Below are positions 26,010 to 33,829 of a DNA stretch of 64,000 bases, piece after piece (positions within the stretch are counted from its first letter, which is position 1; every line of letters starts with the position of its first letter). Made by a program: the position numbers and the translations under genes. A model generated the notes under the pieces. It was not told the origin of the DNA. It was given only the letters and a program-made list of their open reading frames with translations, and did not search any database. This DNA comes from Jejuia sp047345485 (GTDB taxonomy: Bacteria; Bacteroidota; Bacteroidia; Flavobacteriales; Flavobacteriaceae): assembly GCF_047345485.1 (NCBI RefSeq), contig NZ_JBLFEN010000006.1:124001-188000 (forward strand), read 5' to 3'.

Positions 26010-26041
26010 AGAGACTGTCTTACAAGACAGCCTCTTTTTTT
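26010..26041. terminator. second hairpin terminator between convergent genes
   Basis: CTGTCTT / AAGACAG (7 bp), extended by AGAG / CTCT after one mismatch, is followed by seven T on the plus strand. On the minus strand it is followed by a U-rich stretch, so it could also end the purH transcript, which stops at 26062. Confidence 0.75.
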
Positions 26042-26061
26042 GATAATAAAATTTTTAATGC

Positions 26062-27594
26062 TTAATGTTTAAAATGACGAGTTCCCGTCATTACCATAGC
26101 AATGGCATTGTCATTACAATAATCAATACTTAGTTGGTCTTTTATAGAACCACCTGGCTGTATTACAGCTGTAATTCCAGCATTATTCGCAATTTCTACA
26201 CAATCAGGAAACGGGAAAAAGGCGTCACTTGCCATAACAGCGTCATTCAAATCAAATTTAAAAGTTCCTGCTTTGTGAATGGCTTGCTCTAAAGCATCAA
26301 CACGACTCGTCTGTCCCGTACCACTAGCGCAAAGTTGTTTGTTTTTTGCTAAAACAATAGTGTTTGATTTTGTGTGCTTACATATTTTTGAAGCAAATAA
26401 TAAATCATCTATTTGTGCTTGTGTAGGTGCAGTACTTGTAACCGTTTTTAAATCTTCAACTTTGTCTGTAACATTATTTCTATCTTGAACCAATACACCA
26501 TTTAAACAACTTCTTACATTTGTGTTTGGCATTTCTATATCATGAATTACTAGTAGAATTCTATTCTTTTTGCCTTTTAAAATGGCTAAAGCTTCCTCAG
26601 AAAAAGAAGGTGCAATAACTACTTCACAAAATAATTTATGAATTTCTTCTGCTGTAGCTACATCAATTTTTGTATTAGCAATCAAAACACCGCCAAAAGC
26701 AGAAACAGGATCACCCGCTAAAGCATCTACATAAGCCTGGTGCAGTGTGTCGCGTTGTGCTAAACCACAGGCGTTGTTATGTTTTAAAACCGCAAATGTT
26801 GGTGCGTCATCTTTAAATTCTAACATCAAGTTTACAGCTGCATCAACATCCAAAAGGTTATTATAGCTTAATTCTTTACCATGAAGTTTGGTAAACAACT
26901 CATCAAAATCTCCAAAGAAAAAGCCTTTTTGGTGTGGGTTTTCGCCATATCGTAATGTTTTACCATTTGTATCACTAATTTTTAAAACGGTTTCATCATT
27001 ATTTTGATTGAAGTAATTAAAGATAGCTGTGTCATAATGAGAAGATACGTTAAAGGCTTTACCTGCAAAACGTTTTCTGTCTGCTTCAGAAATTGAGCCA
27101 TTATTAGCTGAAATTAACTCTAAAAACTCAGCATAATCCTCAACCGATGATACACAAATTACATCAGCATAATTTTTAGCTGCTGCACGAATTAGGGAAA
27201 TACCACCAATATCAATTTTTTCAATAATATCTTGGTTGCTCGCTCCAGATGCTACAGTTTTTTCAAACGGATATAAATCAACAATAACCACATCAATTTG
27301 CGGGATGTCATACTCGGCCAATTCAGCAACGTCACCATCATGGTTTTGTCTATTTAAAATACCACCGAAAACCTTTGGGTGTAACGTTTTTACGCGCCCG
27401 CCTAAAATGGAAGGGTACGATGTTACATCTTCTACAGGAACAACATTAACGCCTAAATCATTAATAAATTTTTCTGTACCACCAGTAGAATAAATGGTTA
27501 CACCTTGTTTGTCTAATTCTTTTACAATAGGTTCTAAACCGTCTTTACTGAATACTGAAATTAAGGCTGATTTGATGGTTTTTTTGTTGCTCAT
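26062..27594 (-). CDS. purH: bifunctional AICAR transformylase / IMP cyclohydrolase
   Basis: The 510-residue protein has the N-terminal MGS-like IMP cyclohydrolase domain (SVFSKDGLEPIVKEL, YSTGGTEKF, GGRVKTLHPKVFGGIL) and the C-terminal AICAR formyltransferase domain (LRYGENPHQ, LKHNNACGLA, DAFFPFPDCVE, QPGGSIKDQ). It carries out the last two steps of purine synthesis. It has a well-formed -33/-7 promoter upstream, and a 15-bp palindrome in its predicted 5' leader. Confidence 0.97.
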   Translation of the reverse strand: MSNKKTIKSALISVFSKDGLEPIVKELDKQGVTIYSTGGTEKFINDLGVNVVPVEDVTSYPSILGGRVKTLHPKVFGGILNRQNHDGDVAELAEYDIPQIDVVIVDLYPFEKTVASGASNQDIIEKIDIGGISLIRAAAKNYADVICVSSVEDYAEFLELISANNGSISEADRKRFAGKAFNVSSHYDTAIFNYFNQNNDETVLKISDTNGKTLRYGENPHQKGFFFGDFDELFTKLHGKELSYNNLLDVDAAVNLMLEFKDDAPTFAVLKHNNACGLAQRDTLHQAYVDALAGDPVSAFGGVLIANTKIDVATAEEIHKLFCEVVIAPSFSEEALAILKGKKNRILLVIHDIEMPNTNVRSCLNGVLVQDRNNVTDKVEDLKTVTSTAPTQAQIDDLLFASKICKHTKSNTIVLAKNKQLCASGTGQTSRVDALEQAIHKAGTFKFDLNDAVMASDAFFPFPDCVEIANNAGITAVIQPGGSIKDQLSIDYCNDNAIAMVMTGTRHFKH

Positions 27595-27614
27595 TATTGA
27601 TGTTTTTGTTTACC

Positions 27615-27647
27615 AGACCTCACAGGTTTTCTAAACCTGTGAGGTCT
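27615..27647. repeat. palindromic repeat in the purH leader
   Basis: A perfect 15-bp inverted repeat AGACCTCACAGGTTT / AAACCTGTGAGGTCT with a 3-base loop lies between the predicted purH transcription start (about 27669) and its ATG. Part of a similar palindrome (CCTGCAAGGT / ACCTTGTAGG) is found at 31438-31464. Confidence 0.75.
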
Positions 27648-27673
27648 ATTAAAATAGAGTTTTTAATAAAACG

Positions 27674-27703
27674 CAAAAGTAGCTAATTCCTTTAGAATTT
27701 CAA
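27674..27703 (-). promoter_or_regulatory. purH promoter (-33 TTG and -7 TACTTTTG)
   Basis: On the minus strand TTG (27703-27701) is followed after exactly 19 bases by TACTTTTG (27681-27674), a full match to the Bacteroidota TTG-N19-TAnnTTTG promoter. The start would be near 27669, giving a leader of about 75 bases. Confidence 0.75.
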
Positions 27704-27822
27704 CTTGTAAATAATTGAAAAAAACTGTGTTTTTTTAACTAAAAGCAAAAGTTGTTAACACGAGAATTAAATTGCAAAAGATAAAATTAATAAAATCAAT
27801 GATAATTTTATTAATTTTAGGT

Positions 27823-28257
27823 ATGAAAAAACCTGATATGAAAATAGTAAAAGAACTAGCTGAAAATTTAGATTGCGGTTATGATTGTTACTATATTCCT
27901 AGTTCAAATGAAATTATTACTATATCAAATGATATGAAGGATCTTGATGAAGAACTGTACCAAGAAACTTATGCCTTAGATTTAGAAAAAATAAAGCAAA
28001 CTGAAGAGGATGTTATTAAAATTGAGCCGTTAGGGAGTTTCGAGTCCTACAGAATTATGGAAGATTATTGCAATAAAGTACCAGATATCGTATTAAAACA
28101 AAAACTGCAAAACGCGCTAAGCAATAGAAAACCGTTTCAAAATTTCAAATTACTAATTGATAATTCAAACTATAAAAAGGATTGGTTTGACTTTAAACAG
28201 AAAGCAATTCAACACATAGTTGAAAAGATTTTAGCATCGCATCAAAGTAAAATTTAA
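27823..28257 (+). CDS. UPF0158 family protein
   Basis: The 144-residue hydrophilic protein has an N-terminal MKIVKELAENLDCGYDCYYIP and a C-terminal ALSNRKPFQNFKLLID...WFDF pattern, as in the UPF0158 family (small acidic proteins of unknown function). The open frame can be extended to a TTG at 27772, but those residues form an unrelated hydrophobic stretch and the family starts at or near ATG 27823. A TAATTTTA element ends three bases before this ATG. The stop overlaps that of the convergent msrC gene in TTAA. Confidence 0.7.
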   Translation: MKKPDMKIVKELAENLDCGYDCYYIPSSNEIITISNDMKDLDEELYQETYALDLEKIKQTEEDVIKIEPLGSFESYRIMEDYCNKVPDIVLKQKLQNALSNRKPFQNFKLLIDNSNYKKDWFDFKQKAIQHIVEKILASHQSKI

Positions 28258-28712
28258 GAAAGCAACTTCGCCACTTCAGTGCAAACAAACTCCAAAAATC
28301 GCTCATCAGCTTCTGTAAAAGGGTCAGCAACGTGAGAATCAATATCAATCTGTCCAATATTTTTACCATTTATAAAAATGGGAATCACAATTTCAGACTT
28401 CACCGTAATAGAACACGTAATATAATTCTCTTGTGCAGCTACGTCAGGCACCACAAAATTTTCATTGCTTACAGCCACTTGTCCGCAAATACCTTTACCG
28501 AATGGAATAATAGTATGGTCTGTAGGAGCACCAACGTAAGGGCCTAGTTTTAATTCCTCTTTATCTCCATTTTTAAAATAGAAACCCACCCAATTGTAAT
28601 ATTCAATATGGTTTTCCAGTAGTTCACAAATACTTAGTAGCCGTTCATCAATCGTTTTTTCAACATTAGAAACAATTGATTTTACTTGTGGTTTTAGCTG
28701 TTCAAAATTCAT
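28254..28712 (-). CDS. msrC: free methionine-(R)-sulfoxide reductase (GAF type)
   Basis: The 152-residue single GAF domain has WVGFYFKNG, GPYVGAPTDHTIIPFGKGICGQ and SEIVIPI...IGQIDIDS, the fRMsr signature. Cys76 in GKGICGQ and Cys100 in YITCS match the catalytic and resolving cysteines. It reduces free Met-R-SO using thioredoxin. The open frame extends 20 codons upstream, but the family starts at MNFEQLKP (ATG at 28712). Divergent from xrtF. Confidence 0.9.
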   Translation of the reverse strand: MNFEQLKPQVKSIVSNVEKTIDERLLSICELLENHIEYYNWVGFYFKNGDKEELKLGPYVGAPTDHTIIPFGKGICGQVAVSNENFVVPDVAAQENYITCSITVKSEIVIPIFINGKNIGQIDIDSHVADPFTEADERFLEFVCTEVAKLLS

Positions 28713-28782
28713 ATCTGTAAAAGTTTTGGTAAAAGTATTTAAAAAGGTGTAATTTCGGTATTCATTTGGCAAATTATAATTT

Positions 28783-28808
28783 GTTAAGCTGAACTTGTTT
28801 CAGTATCT
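28783..28808. repeat. 26-bp dispersed repeat, copy 1
   Basis: GTTAAGCTGAACTTG followed by TTTCAGTATCT matches 33783-33808 at 23 of 26 positions. It has an internal dyad CTGAA...TTCAG. It lies between the divergent msrC and xrtF genes. Confidence 0.65.
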
Positions 28809-28866
28809 CAAGTGTAGTTTTTTAATATTAAAGTAGACAAATAAATATATAACTCTTTCATAAACA

Positions 28867-29418
28867 TTGAAAGCATTATTCATAAAATACAAGTCGGTTA
28901 TAAAATTTATGCTCACGTTTTTGTTGGTGTATATTGCGCTTACGGTATGCTACAAATTTTATTTACAATTTTCGGACGGTACACTTTATTATCCCGACTA
29001 TTTCACAAATTTAGTCGCCAAACAATGCGAAGCCGTATTAAGCACATTTGGTTATAATACCCAAATGGTACCGCATCCAAAAGAAGCTTCCATGAAACTT
29101 TTAATAAATGGCAAATATCTAGCAAGAGTAATAGAAGGCTGTAACTCAATAAGTGTTATTATCCTGTTTCTGTCGTTTATTATAGCATTTTCAGGGCAGC
29201 TTAAAACCACGGTTTTCTATATGCTTGCAGGTAGCGTTTTAATTTACACCATCAACCTATTCAGAATCGTGTTTTTAGCCATGGCATTGTATCATTATTC
29301 CGAATATCAAGATGTATTACACACTGTGGTTTTTCCAGGTATTATTTATGGTACTGTGTTTTTGCTATGGGTATTTTGGGTAAATAGATGTTCTAAACTG
29401 AAACAAAAAAATGTCTAA
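28867..29418 (+). CDS. xrtF: exosortase F
   Basis: The 183-residue membrane protein has about five to six hydrophobic helices and the exosortase triad: Cys92 in RVIEGCNSISV, Arg133 in NLFRIVFLA and His152 in DVLHTVV. Exosortases cleave C-terminal sorting tripartite tails and anchor proteins to the envelope. The start is TTG; the leader MKALFIKYKSVIKF matches the family and no usable ATG exists before helix 1. The partner gene overlaps by 8 bases. No cognate sorting substrate is seen in the window. Confidence 0.9.
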   Translation: MKALFIKYKSVIKFMLTFLLVYIALTVCYKFYLQFSDGTLYYPDYFTNLVAKQCEAVLSTFGYNTQMVPHPKEASMKLLINGKYLARVIEGCNSISVIILFLSFIIAFSGQLKTTVFYMLAGSVLIYTINLFRIVFLAMALYHYSEYQDVLHTVVFPGIIYGTVFLLWVFWVNRCSKLKQKNV

Positions 29419-29842
29419 GTCAGTAAAATACATAGCGCTCATTCTTTTGGTAGGCTTACTTATTTTAATCCGGTTTTTTGAAGATGATCTGTTTTATGAT
29501 CCGTATTTAAGCTTTTTTCAAAATGATTATCTATATCTCGATAGCCCTAGGCGAGAAGTTCTTAAATTAATTGGTTTCACAACATTAAGGTATGTATTAA
29601 ATACTGTAATTTCTTTAGGGATTCTATATGTGGCTTTTAAAGATGTAAGTATCGTAAAATTTTCGGGTATTATTTACGCTATCGCATTCGTTATTTTAAT
29701 GCTGCTCTTTTTGTATTTTGTATCCAATCCAAAACAAGAGGAGTATTATCTATTTTTTAATATCCGTAGGTTTTTAATTCAGCCATTACTTTTAATATTG
29801 CTTTTACCAGCATTTTACTATCAAAAAATAAAAGATAATTAA
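29411..29842 (+). CDS. exosortase F system-associated membrane protein
   Basis: The 143-residue protein has about four membrane helices and the family feature of FFEDDLFYDP followed by LRYVLNTVISLGILY. This gene family occurs directly after xrtF in Flavobacteriaceae and nowhere else I know. The 8-base overlap with xrtF suggests translational coupling and a complex. The exact role is unknown. Confidence 0.85.
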   Translation: MSKSVKYIALILLVGLLILIRFFEDDLFYDPYLSFFQNDYLYLDSPRREVLKLIGFTTLRYVLNTVISLGILYVAFKDVSIVKFSGIIYAIAFVILMLLFLYFVSNPKQEEYYLFFNIRRFLIQPLLLILLLPAFYYQKIKDN

Positions 29843-29849
29843 TTTTTTT

Positions 29850-30008
29850 GGGCATTCCCCCGCAAAAAAGCGAGGTCGGGCTTTCCGCTATATCTTTTTT
29901 TAACGTCATAGCGAGGACGAAGGACGTGACTATCTCCCAAATAATAAGTCTGTAGCAATTTCTGTGCTTATTGGTTAAAAAAAGGATGCCGCTGCAATCC
30001 CTAATGCA
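29850..30008. repeat. dispersed palindromic repeat, copy B, with a nested insertion
   Basis: The outer parts resemble copy A: GGGCATTCCCC...GGTCGGGC TTTCCGCTATATCTTTTTTT on the left and AAAAAAAGGATGCCGCTGC AATCCCTAATGC on the right. Where copy A has a 7-base loop, this copy holds about 75 bases beginning ACGTCATAGCGAGGACGAAG, a block like another common bacterial intergenic repeat, followed by AATAAG...CTTATT. It occupies most of the 265-bp spacer before 30108. Confidence 0.7.
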
Positions 30009-30095
30009 CTTACCTGCCAGCACTATTTCTTACACTAACTATGCTCTCATGTGTTAATCATTTAACAAATAGAAACATTTAAAATACAATTTTTG

Positions 30096-30103
30096 TAATT
30101 TTG
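30096..30103 (+). promoter_or_regulatory. -7 promoter element of the HYC_CC_PP gene
   Basis: TAATTTTG is an exact TAnnTTTG match whose last base lies four bases before the GTG start at 30108. The expected transcription start coincides with the GTG. Confidence 0.6.
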
Positions 30104-30107
30104 CAAC

Positions 30108-30509
30108 GTGATTAAAACCATAACATATAAACTATTCTCGTGTAATCTTGCCTTATTGGTGCTATTTTCAACCTTATCTTTTACTGTTGAAAAGCATTAC
30201 TGTGGCGATACGTTAATAGATGTTGCTATTTTTTCTGAAGCCAAAACCTGTGGTATGGACATGGATAGTAAACAGAAACAAAAACCATGTTGCGATGATG
30301 ATGTTGATGTTGTAAAAGGACAAAATGAACTAAAGCTATCGTCCTTTGAAGATTTAGATATTGCACAGCAAAAATTTTTAATTGCCTTTACCCAATCCTA
30401 CATCAATGGCTTTGAAGGTTTAGCAAAAGGAGTCATTCCTCATAATGATTATTCTCCGCCCAATTTGGTCTATGATATACAAGTTTTAGATCAGGTTTTC
30501 TTAATTTGA
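30108..30509 (+). CDS. HYC_CC_PP family exported protein
   Basis: The 133-residue product has a signal peptide (LALLVLFSTLSFTV) followed by the diagnostic EKHYCGDTLIDV, a paired-Cys segment KPCCDDD, and a proline pair near the C-terminus (YSPPNLVYD). These give the family its name. The cysteine/histidine pattern suggests metal binding, and the downstream genes handle heavy metals. The GTG start is required to complete the signal peptide. The gene is probably the head of the metal cluster. Biochemical role not established. Confidence 0.8.
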   Translation: MIKTITYKLFSCNLALLVLFSTLSFTVEKHYCGDTLIDVAIFSEAKTCGMDMDSKQKQKPCCDDDVDVVKGQNELKLSSFEDLDIAQQKFLIAFTQSYINGFEGLAKGVIPHNDYSPPNLVYDIQVLDQVFLI

Positions 30510-30510
30510 T

Positions 30511-30565
30511 TTACCCCACCCAGAATTACGAAAAAGCAATTCTGACCTCCCTGAAGGAGAGGTAA
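30511..30565. repeat. nested palindromic intergenic repeat
   Basis: TTACC (30511-30515) pairs with GGTAA (30561-30565). Inside lie CAGAATT / AATTCTG (30521-30544) and ACCTCCCT / GGAGAGGT (imperfect, 30545-30563). There is no T-tract. It begins right after the HYC_CC_PP stop codon. Confidence 0.55.
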
Positions 30566-30630
30566 AAACGCAAGCTATAATGCTAACGTTGCGGAAATTT
30601 TAGGTAAAATATTTCAAATCTTAAATTAAA

Positions 30631-31344
30631 ATGAAACATACATATACAGTTACAGGAATGACCTGTAATGGTTGTAGAGGCTCTGTAGAGAAAACCCTTA
30701 ACGCTATTCCTGAGGTAACAAACGCTTCGGTAAATCTAGAGGCTTCCGAAGCAACTATGGAAATGTCTCAGCATATTCCAATAGAACAATTGCAAGACGC
30801 ACTTTCTGATAAGTATTCCATTTCGGAAAAAAATATATTTAATACAGCGCCTATTAAAGCTGAAGAGAAAAGCGATTTACAACAGCTATTTCCTTTGTTT
30901 TTAATCTTTGGTTATATCAGTATAGCATCGTTTTTATTGCATATTACACCATGGGACGTCAAGGGGTTTATGCTCGATTTTATGGGATTGTTCTACATCG
31001 TTTTTAGCTTTTTTAAACTGTTAGATTTAAAAGGATTTCCAAAGTCATTTAGAATGTACGATCCTCTGGCAAAAGCAGTTCCAATTTACGCTTGGTTATA
31101 CCCGTTTATTGAAATTGCACTAGGGCTTATGTTTTTAATGCGCATTGAAATACCAGTAGCACTCATTGTAACACTGGTTATTTTAGGTATTACTACAATA
31201 GGTGTTACTAGAACGTTGCTGCAAAAAAAAACGATTCAATGCGCATGTTTAGGAACAGCTTTAAAACTCCCAATGACGAAGGCTACATTTATAGAAAACA
31301 GCATTATGATTATTATGGCGATACTTATGTTATTAAAGGCCTAA
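30631..31344 (+). CDS. HMA domain fused to a MauE/DoxX-like membrane protein
   Basis: The 237 residues begin with a heavy-metal-associated domain (TVTGMTCNGCRGSVEK, Cys12 and Cys15). About residue 85 onward is a four-helix membrane domain of the MauE/DoxX redox-associated type with FSFFKLLDLKGFPKSFRMYD and TIQCACLGTALKLPM, adding a CxC pair. The architecture suggests transfer of copper or similar ions, or thiol redox, between a soluble domain and the membrane. It lies between the HYC_CC_PP gene and a TonB receptor. The metal is not determined by sequence. Confidence 0.85.
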   Translation: MKHTYTVTGMTCNGCRGSVEKTLNAIPEVTNASVNLEASEATMEMSQHIPIEQLQDALSDKYSISEKNIFNTAPIKAEEKSDLQQLFPLFLIFGYISIASFLLHITPWDVKGFMLDFMGLFYIVFSFFKLLDLKGFPKSFRMYDPLAKAVPIYAWLYPFIEIALGLMFLMRIEIPVALIVTLVILGITTIGVTRTLLQKKTIQCACLGTALKLPMTKATFIENSIMIIMAILMLLKA

Positions 31345-31364
31345 GTTGACAACAAATTGCCATT

Positions 31365-31493
31365 GCGTTAGGGATTGAACGGCATGTTGGATCCCGATAA
31401 TAATCGGGAGATTAGTGAAAGCCCGACCTTTTGTGATCCTGCAAGGTTTTAAAGACCTTGTAGGTATGAGCAAAAGGTAACGCCCAAAACACA
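31365..31493. repeat. dispersed palindromic repeat, copy C (inverted, rearranged)
   Basis: In reverse orientation to copies A and B it begins GCGTTAGGGATTGAACGGCAT and ends AAAAGGTAACGCCC, with GAAAGCCCGACC inside. The central hairpin is replaced by TCCCGAT / ATCGGGA (31392-31409, 4-base loop). A second palindrome CCTGCAAGGT / ACCTTGTAGG is inserted at 31438-31464. It fills the spacer before the TonB receptor. Confidence 0.7.
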
Positions 31494-31506
31494 TTAAAAC
31501 ATAAAA

Positions 31507-33744
31507 ATGAAACATATTAAATATATACTATTGCTATTATCCTTTTTTGGGTTTTCTCAAGAAACTATCTCGGGAAAAATCATTGAAGCCAATAGCAAAA
31601 ATGAAAATATAGGAATTGCAGGTGCAAATGTTTATTGGTTAAATACCCAAGTAGGCACAGTTACTGATATTGACGGGAGTTTTACAATTTCATACAAAAC
31701 TGACTATAAAAAGTTAGTGATAAGTTATGTGGGTTACAAAACAGATACCTTAATAATTTCCAGTCCAAAACATGTGCTTCATGCATTACGATCAACTGAT
31801 GATTTGGGTGCTGTTACTGTTAAAGCTAGAAAACAAAGCACTTCAAGATCCTACTTAAAAGCTGCAAATATTATAAATGTAAGCAGCGATGAATTATTAA
31901 AAGCAGCGTGTTGTAATCTGTCGGAAAGTTTTGAAACGAATCCATCTATTGATGTAAATTTTGCTGATGCCATTTCAGGCACGCGACAAATAAAGATGTT
32001 AGGATTAACAAGTCCGTATATTTTGATTGCTACCGAAAATATACCATCCATTCGTGGTGCTTCTCAAGCTTATGGCTTGAGTTTTATTCCTGGTACTTGG
32101 GTAGAAAGTATTCAAATTACCAAAGGTGCAGGATCTGTGGTAAATGGTTTTGAAAGTATAGCAGGCCAAATTAATACAGAATTGGTAAAGCCCTCTACAG
32201 ATGATAAGTTATTTGTCAATTTATACGGTGCATCAAGTGAGCGTTTGGAGTTGAATACGCATATAAATACCAAGGTTAGTAATAGGTGGGATATGGGGTT
32301 ATATATTCATGGAAATACACATCAAGAAAAACATGATGTTAACGATGATGGGTTTTTGGATATGCCGTTATTTAATCAAATAAATATTATGAACCGTTGG
32401 CAGTATGTGGATACTGAAAAGGGGTTTGTGAGCTTTATTAATTTGAAATTTTTAGATGATGAAAAGCAAGCTGGTGAACTTAGCTTTAATCCCGATACAG
32501 ATAGAGGTACAATAAATAATTGGGGCAGCGAAATTAATACTAGACGTTACGAAGTTTCTACAAAATTTGGGTATGTAAATCCAGAAGTGCCATGGCAAAG
32601 TTTAGGTGTGCAAACAGCGTTTAGTAGCCATAAACAAGACTCTTATTTTGGGTTAAATACCTACGATATAACCCACAATAGTTTATATGCCAATGCTATA
32701 TACAATTCGATTATTAGTGATTCCCGACATAAAATAAAAACAGGATTAAGTTATACTTACGATCATTATGATGAATTTGTAAATGCCACGGATTATGAAC
32801 GTACTGAAAATTCAGTTGGTGCTTTTTTTGAGTATAGCCATGATAATTTGGAGCTGTTTAATATTACTGCAGGCATTCGTATCGATCATCATAATTTACT
32901 GGGTACGTTTATCACACCACGAGTGCATGCGCGCTATTCGCCTTGGGGTAAGTCGGCATTTCGAGCATCTTTTGGAAGAGGAAAACGAAGTGCTAATATT
33001 TTTACTGAAAATCAGCAGTTATTTGCAACATCACGACAAATTAATATTTTGAGTTCTGGTGGAACTATTTATGGTTTAGATCCAGAAATAGCATGGAATT
33101 ATGGTGTGTCCTATTTGCAAGGTTTCAACCTTTTTGGAAAAAAAGCTGATATTACGTTAGATTATTATAAAACCGATTTTAAAAATCAAGTGGTTGTAGA
33201 TTGGGAAAACCCACAAGCCATCAATTTTTATAATCTTGAAGGTAAAAGTTTTGCAAATAGTTTTCAAGCAGAATTAAATTATAATGCTTTTGAAGGGTTT
33301 GATTTAAGAACGGCTTATAAATTGTACGATGTACAAACCGATTATAATTCTGGAAGATTAGAGCGCCCCTTGACGCCAAAACATCGGATATTTGCGAATG
33401 TGGGGTATGAAACTAATCTAAAAGAAAACAGCGGTCGTTGGAAGTTTGATGCTACCTTTAATTGGTTAAGCGATCAGCGATATGCTTCAACATTACCTAA
33501 TCCCGTGCAATTTCAACTACCAGAGCGAACACCAACAATAGCCACGTTAAATGCGCAAGTTACCAAAGTGTTTTCTCCTAAATTTGAAGTATATTTAGGT
33601 GGTGAAAACATTACGAATGTAAGACAGTCAAATCCAATTTTAGCCGTAGATAATCCGTTTGGTGCGAATTTTGATTCAACTTTTGTATACGGTCCTATTT
33701 TTGGAAGATTGTATTATGCTGGTTTACGGTATAGAATAAAATAA
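31507..33744 (+). CDS. TonB-dependent outer-membrane receptor (metal-associated type)
   Basis: The 745 residues contain a signal peptide (LLSFFGFSQE), a carboxypeptidase-like domain (about 20-95; ISGKIIEA, VTDIDGSFTISY), a plug domain (about 105-215; KAACCNLSESFETNPSIDV, ITKGAGSVVNGFESIAGQIN) and a C-terminal beta-barrel ending in YYAGLRYRIK with an aromatic/basic end. The CC pair at the plug start is characteristic of flavobacterial receptors next to HMA proteins. It probably imports copper or a metal complex across the outer membrane. No SusD partner follows. Confidence 0.9.
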   Translation: MKHIKYILLLLSFFGFSQETISGKIIEANSKNENIGIAGANVYWLNTQVGTVTDIDGSFTISYKTDYKKLVISYVGYKTDTLIISSPKHVLHALRSTDDLGAVTVKARKQSTSRSYLKAANIINVSSDELLKAACCNLSESFETNPSIDVNFADAISGTRQIKMLGLTSPYILIATENIPSIRGASQAYGLSFIPGTWVESIQITKGAGSVVNGFESIAGQINTELVKPSTDDKLFVNLYGASSERLELNTHINTKVSNRWDMGLYIHGNTHQEKHDVNDDGFLDMPLFNQINIMNRWQYVDTEKGFVSFINLKFLDDEKQAGELSFNPDTDRGTINNWGSEINTRRYEVSTKFGYVNPEVPWQSLGVQTAFSSHKQDSYFGLNTYDITHNSLYANAIYNSIISDSRHKIKTGLSYTYDHYDEFVNATDYERTENSVGAFFEYSHDNLELFNITAGIRIDHHNLLGTFITPRVHARYSPWGKSAFRASFGRGKRSANIFTENQQLFATSRQINILSSGGTIYGLDPEIAWNYGVSYLQGFNLFGKKADITLDYYKTDFKNQVVVDWENPQAINFYNLEGKSFANSFQAELNYNAFEGFDLRTAYKLYDVQTDYNSGRLERPLTPKHRIFANVGYETNLKENSGRWKFDATFNWLSDQRYASTLPNPVQFQLPERTPTIATLNAQVTKVFSPKFEVYLGGENITNVRQSNPILAVDNPFGANFDSTFVYGPIFGRLYYAGLRYRIK

Positions 33745-33748
33745 TCAA

Positions 33749-33768
33749 ATTCCTGCGTAAGCAGGAAT
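33749..33768. repeat. 20-bp palindrome with GTAA loop
   Basis: ATTCCTGCGTAAGCAGGAAT has perfect 8-bp arms around GTAA, a GNRA-type tetraloop in RNA. Same architecture as 36782-36801 and 36834-36853. Confidence 0.65.
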
Positions 33769-33782
33769 CTTAAAAACCTAGT

Positions 33783-33808
33783 GTCAAGCTGAATTTATTT
33801 CAGTATCT
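33783..33808. repeat. 26-bp dispersed repeat, copy 2
   Basis: GTCAAGCTGAATTTA followed by TTTCAGTATCT differs from 28783-28808 at three positions. It lies 22 bases before the periplasmic HMA gene. Confidence 0.65.
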
Positions 33809-33829
33809 AAAACATTTAAAACATAAAAC

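Noticed and set aside
27772..27822. Upstream TTG start for the UPF0158 gene giving a hydrophobic N-terminus
   Set aside because: The family begins at MKIVKEL; the extension is not conserved-looking and a promoter box lies within it.
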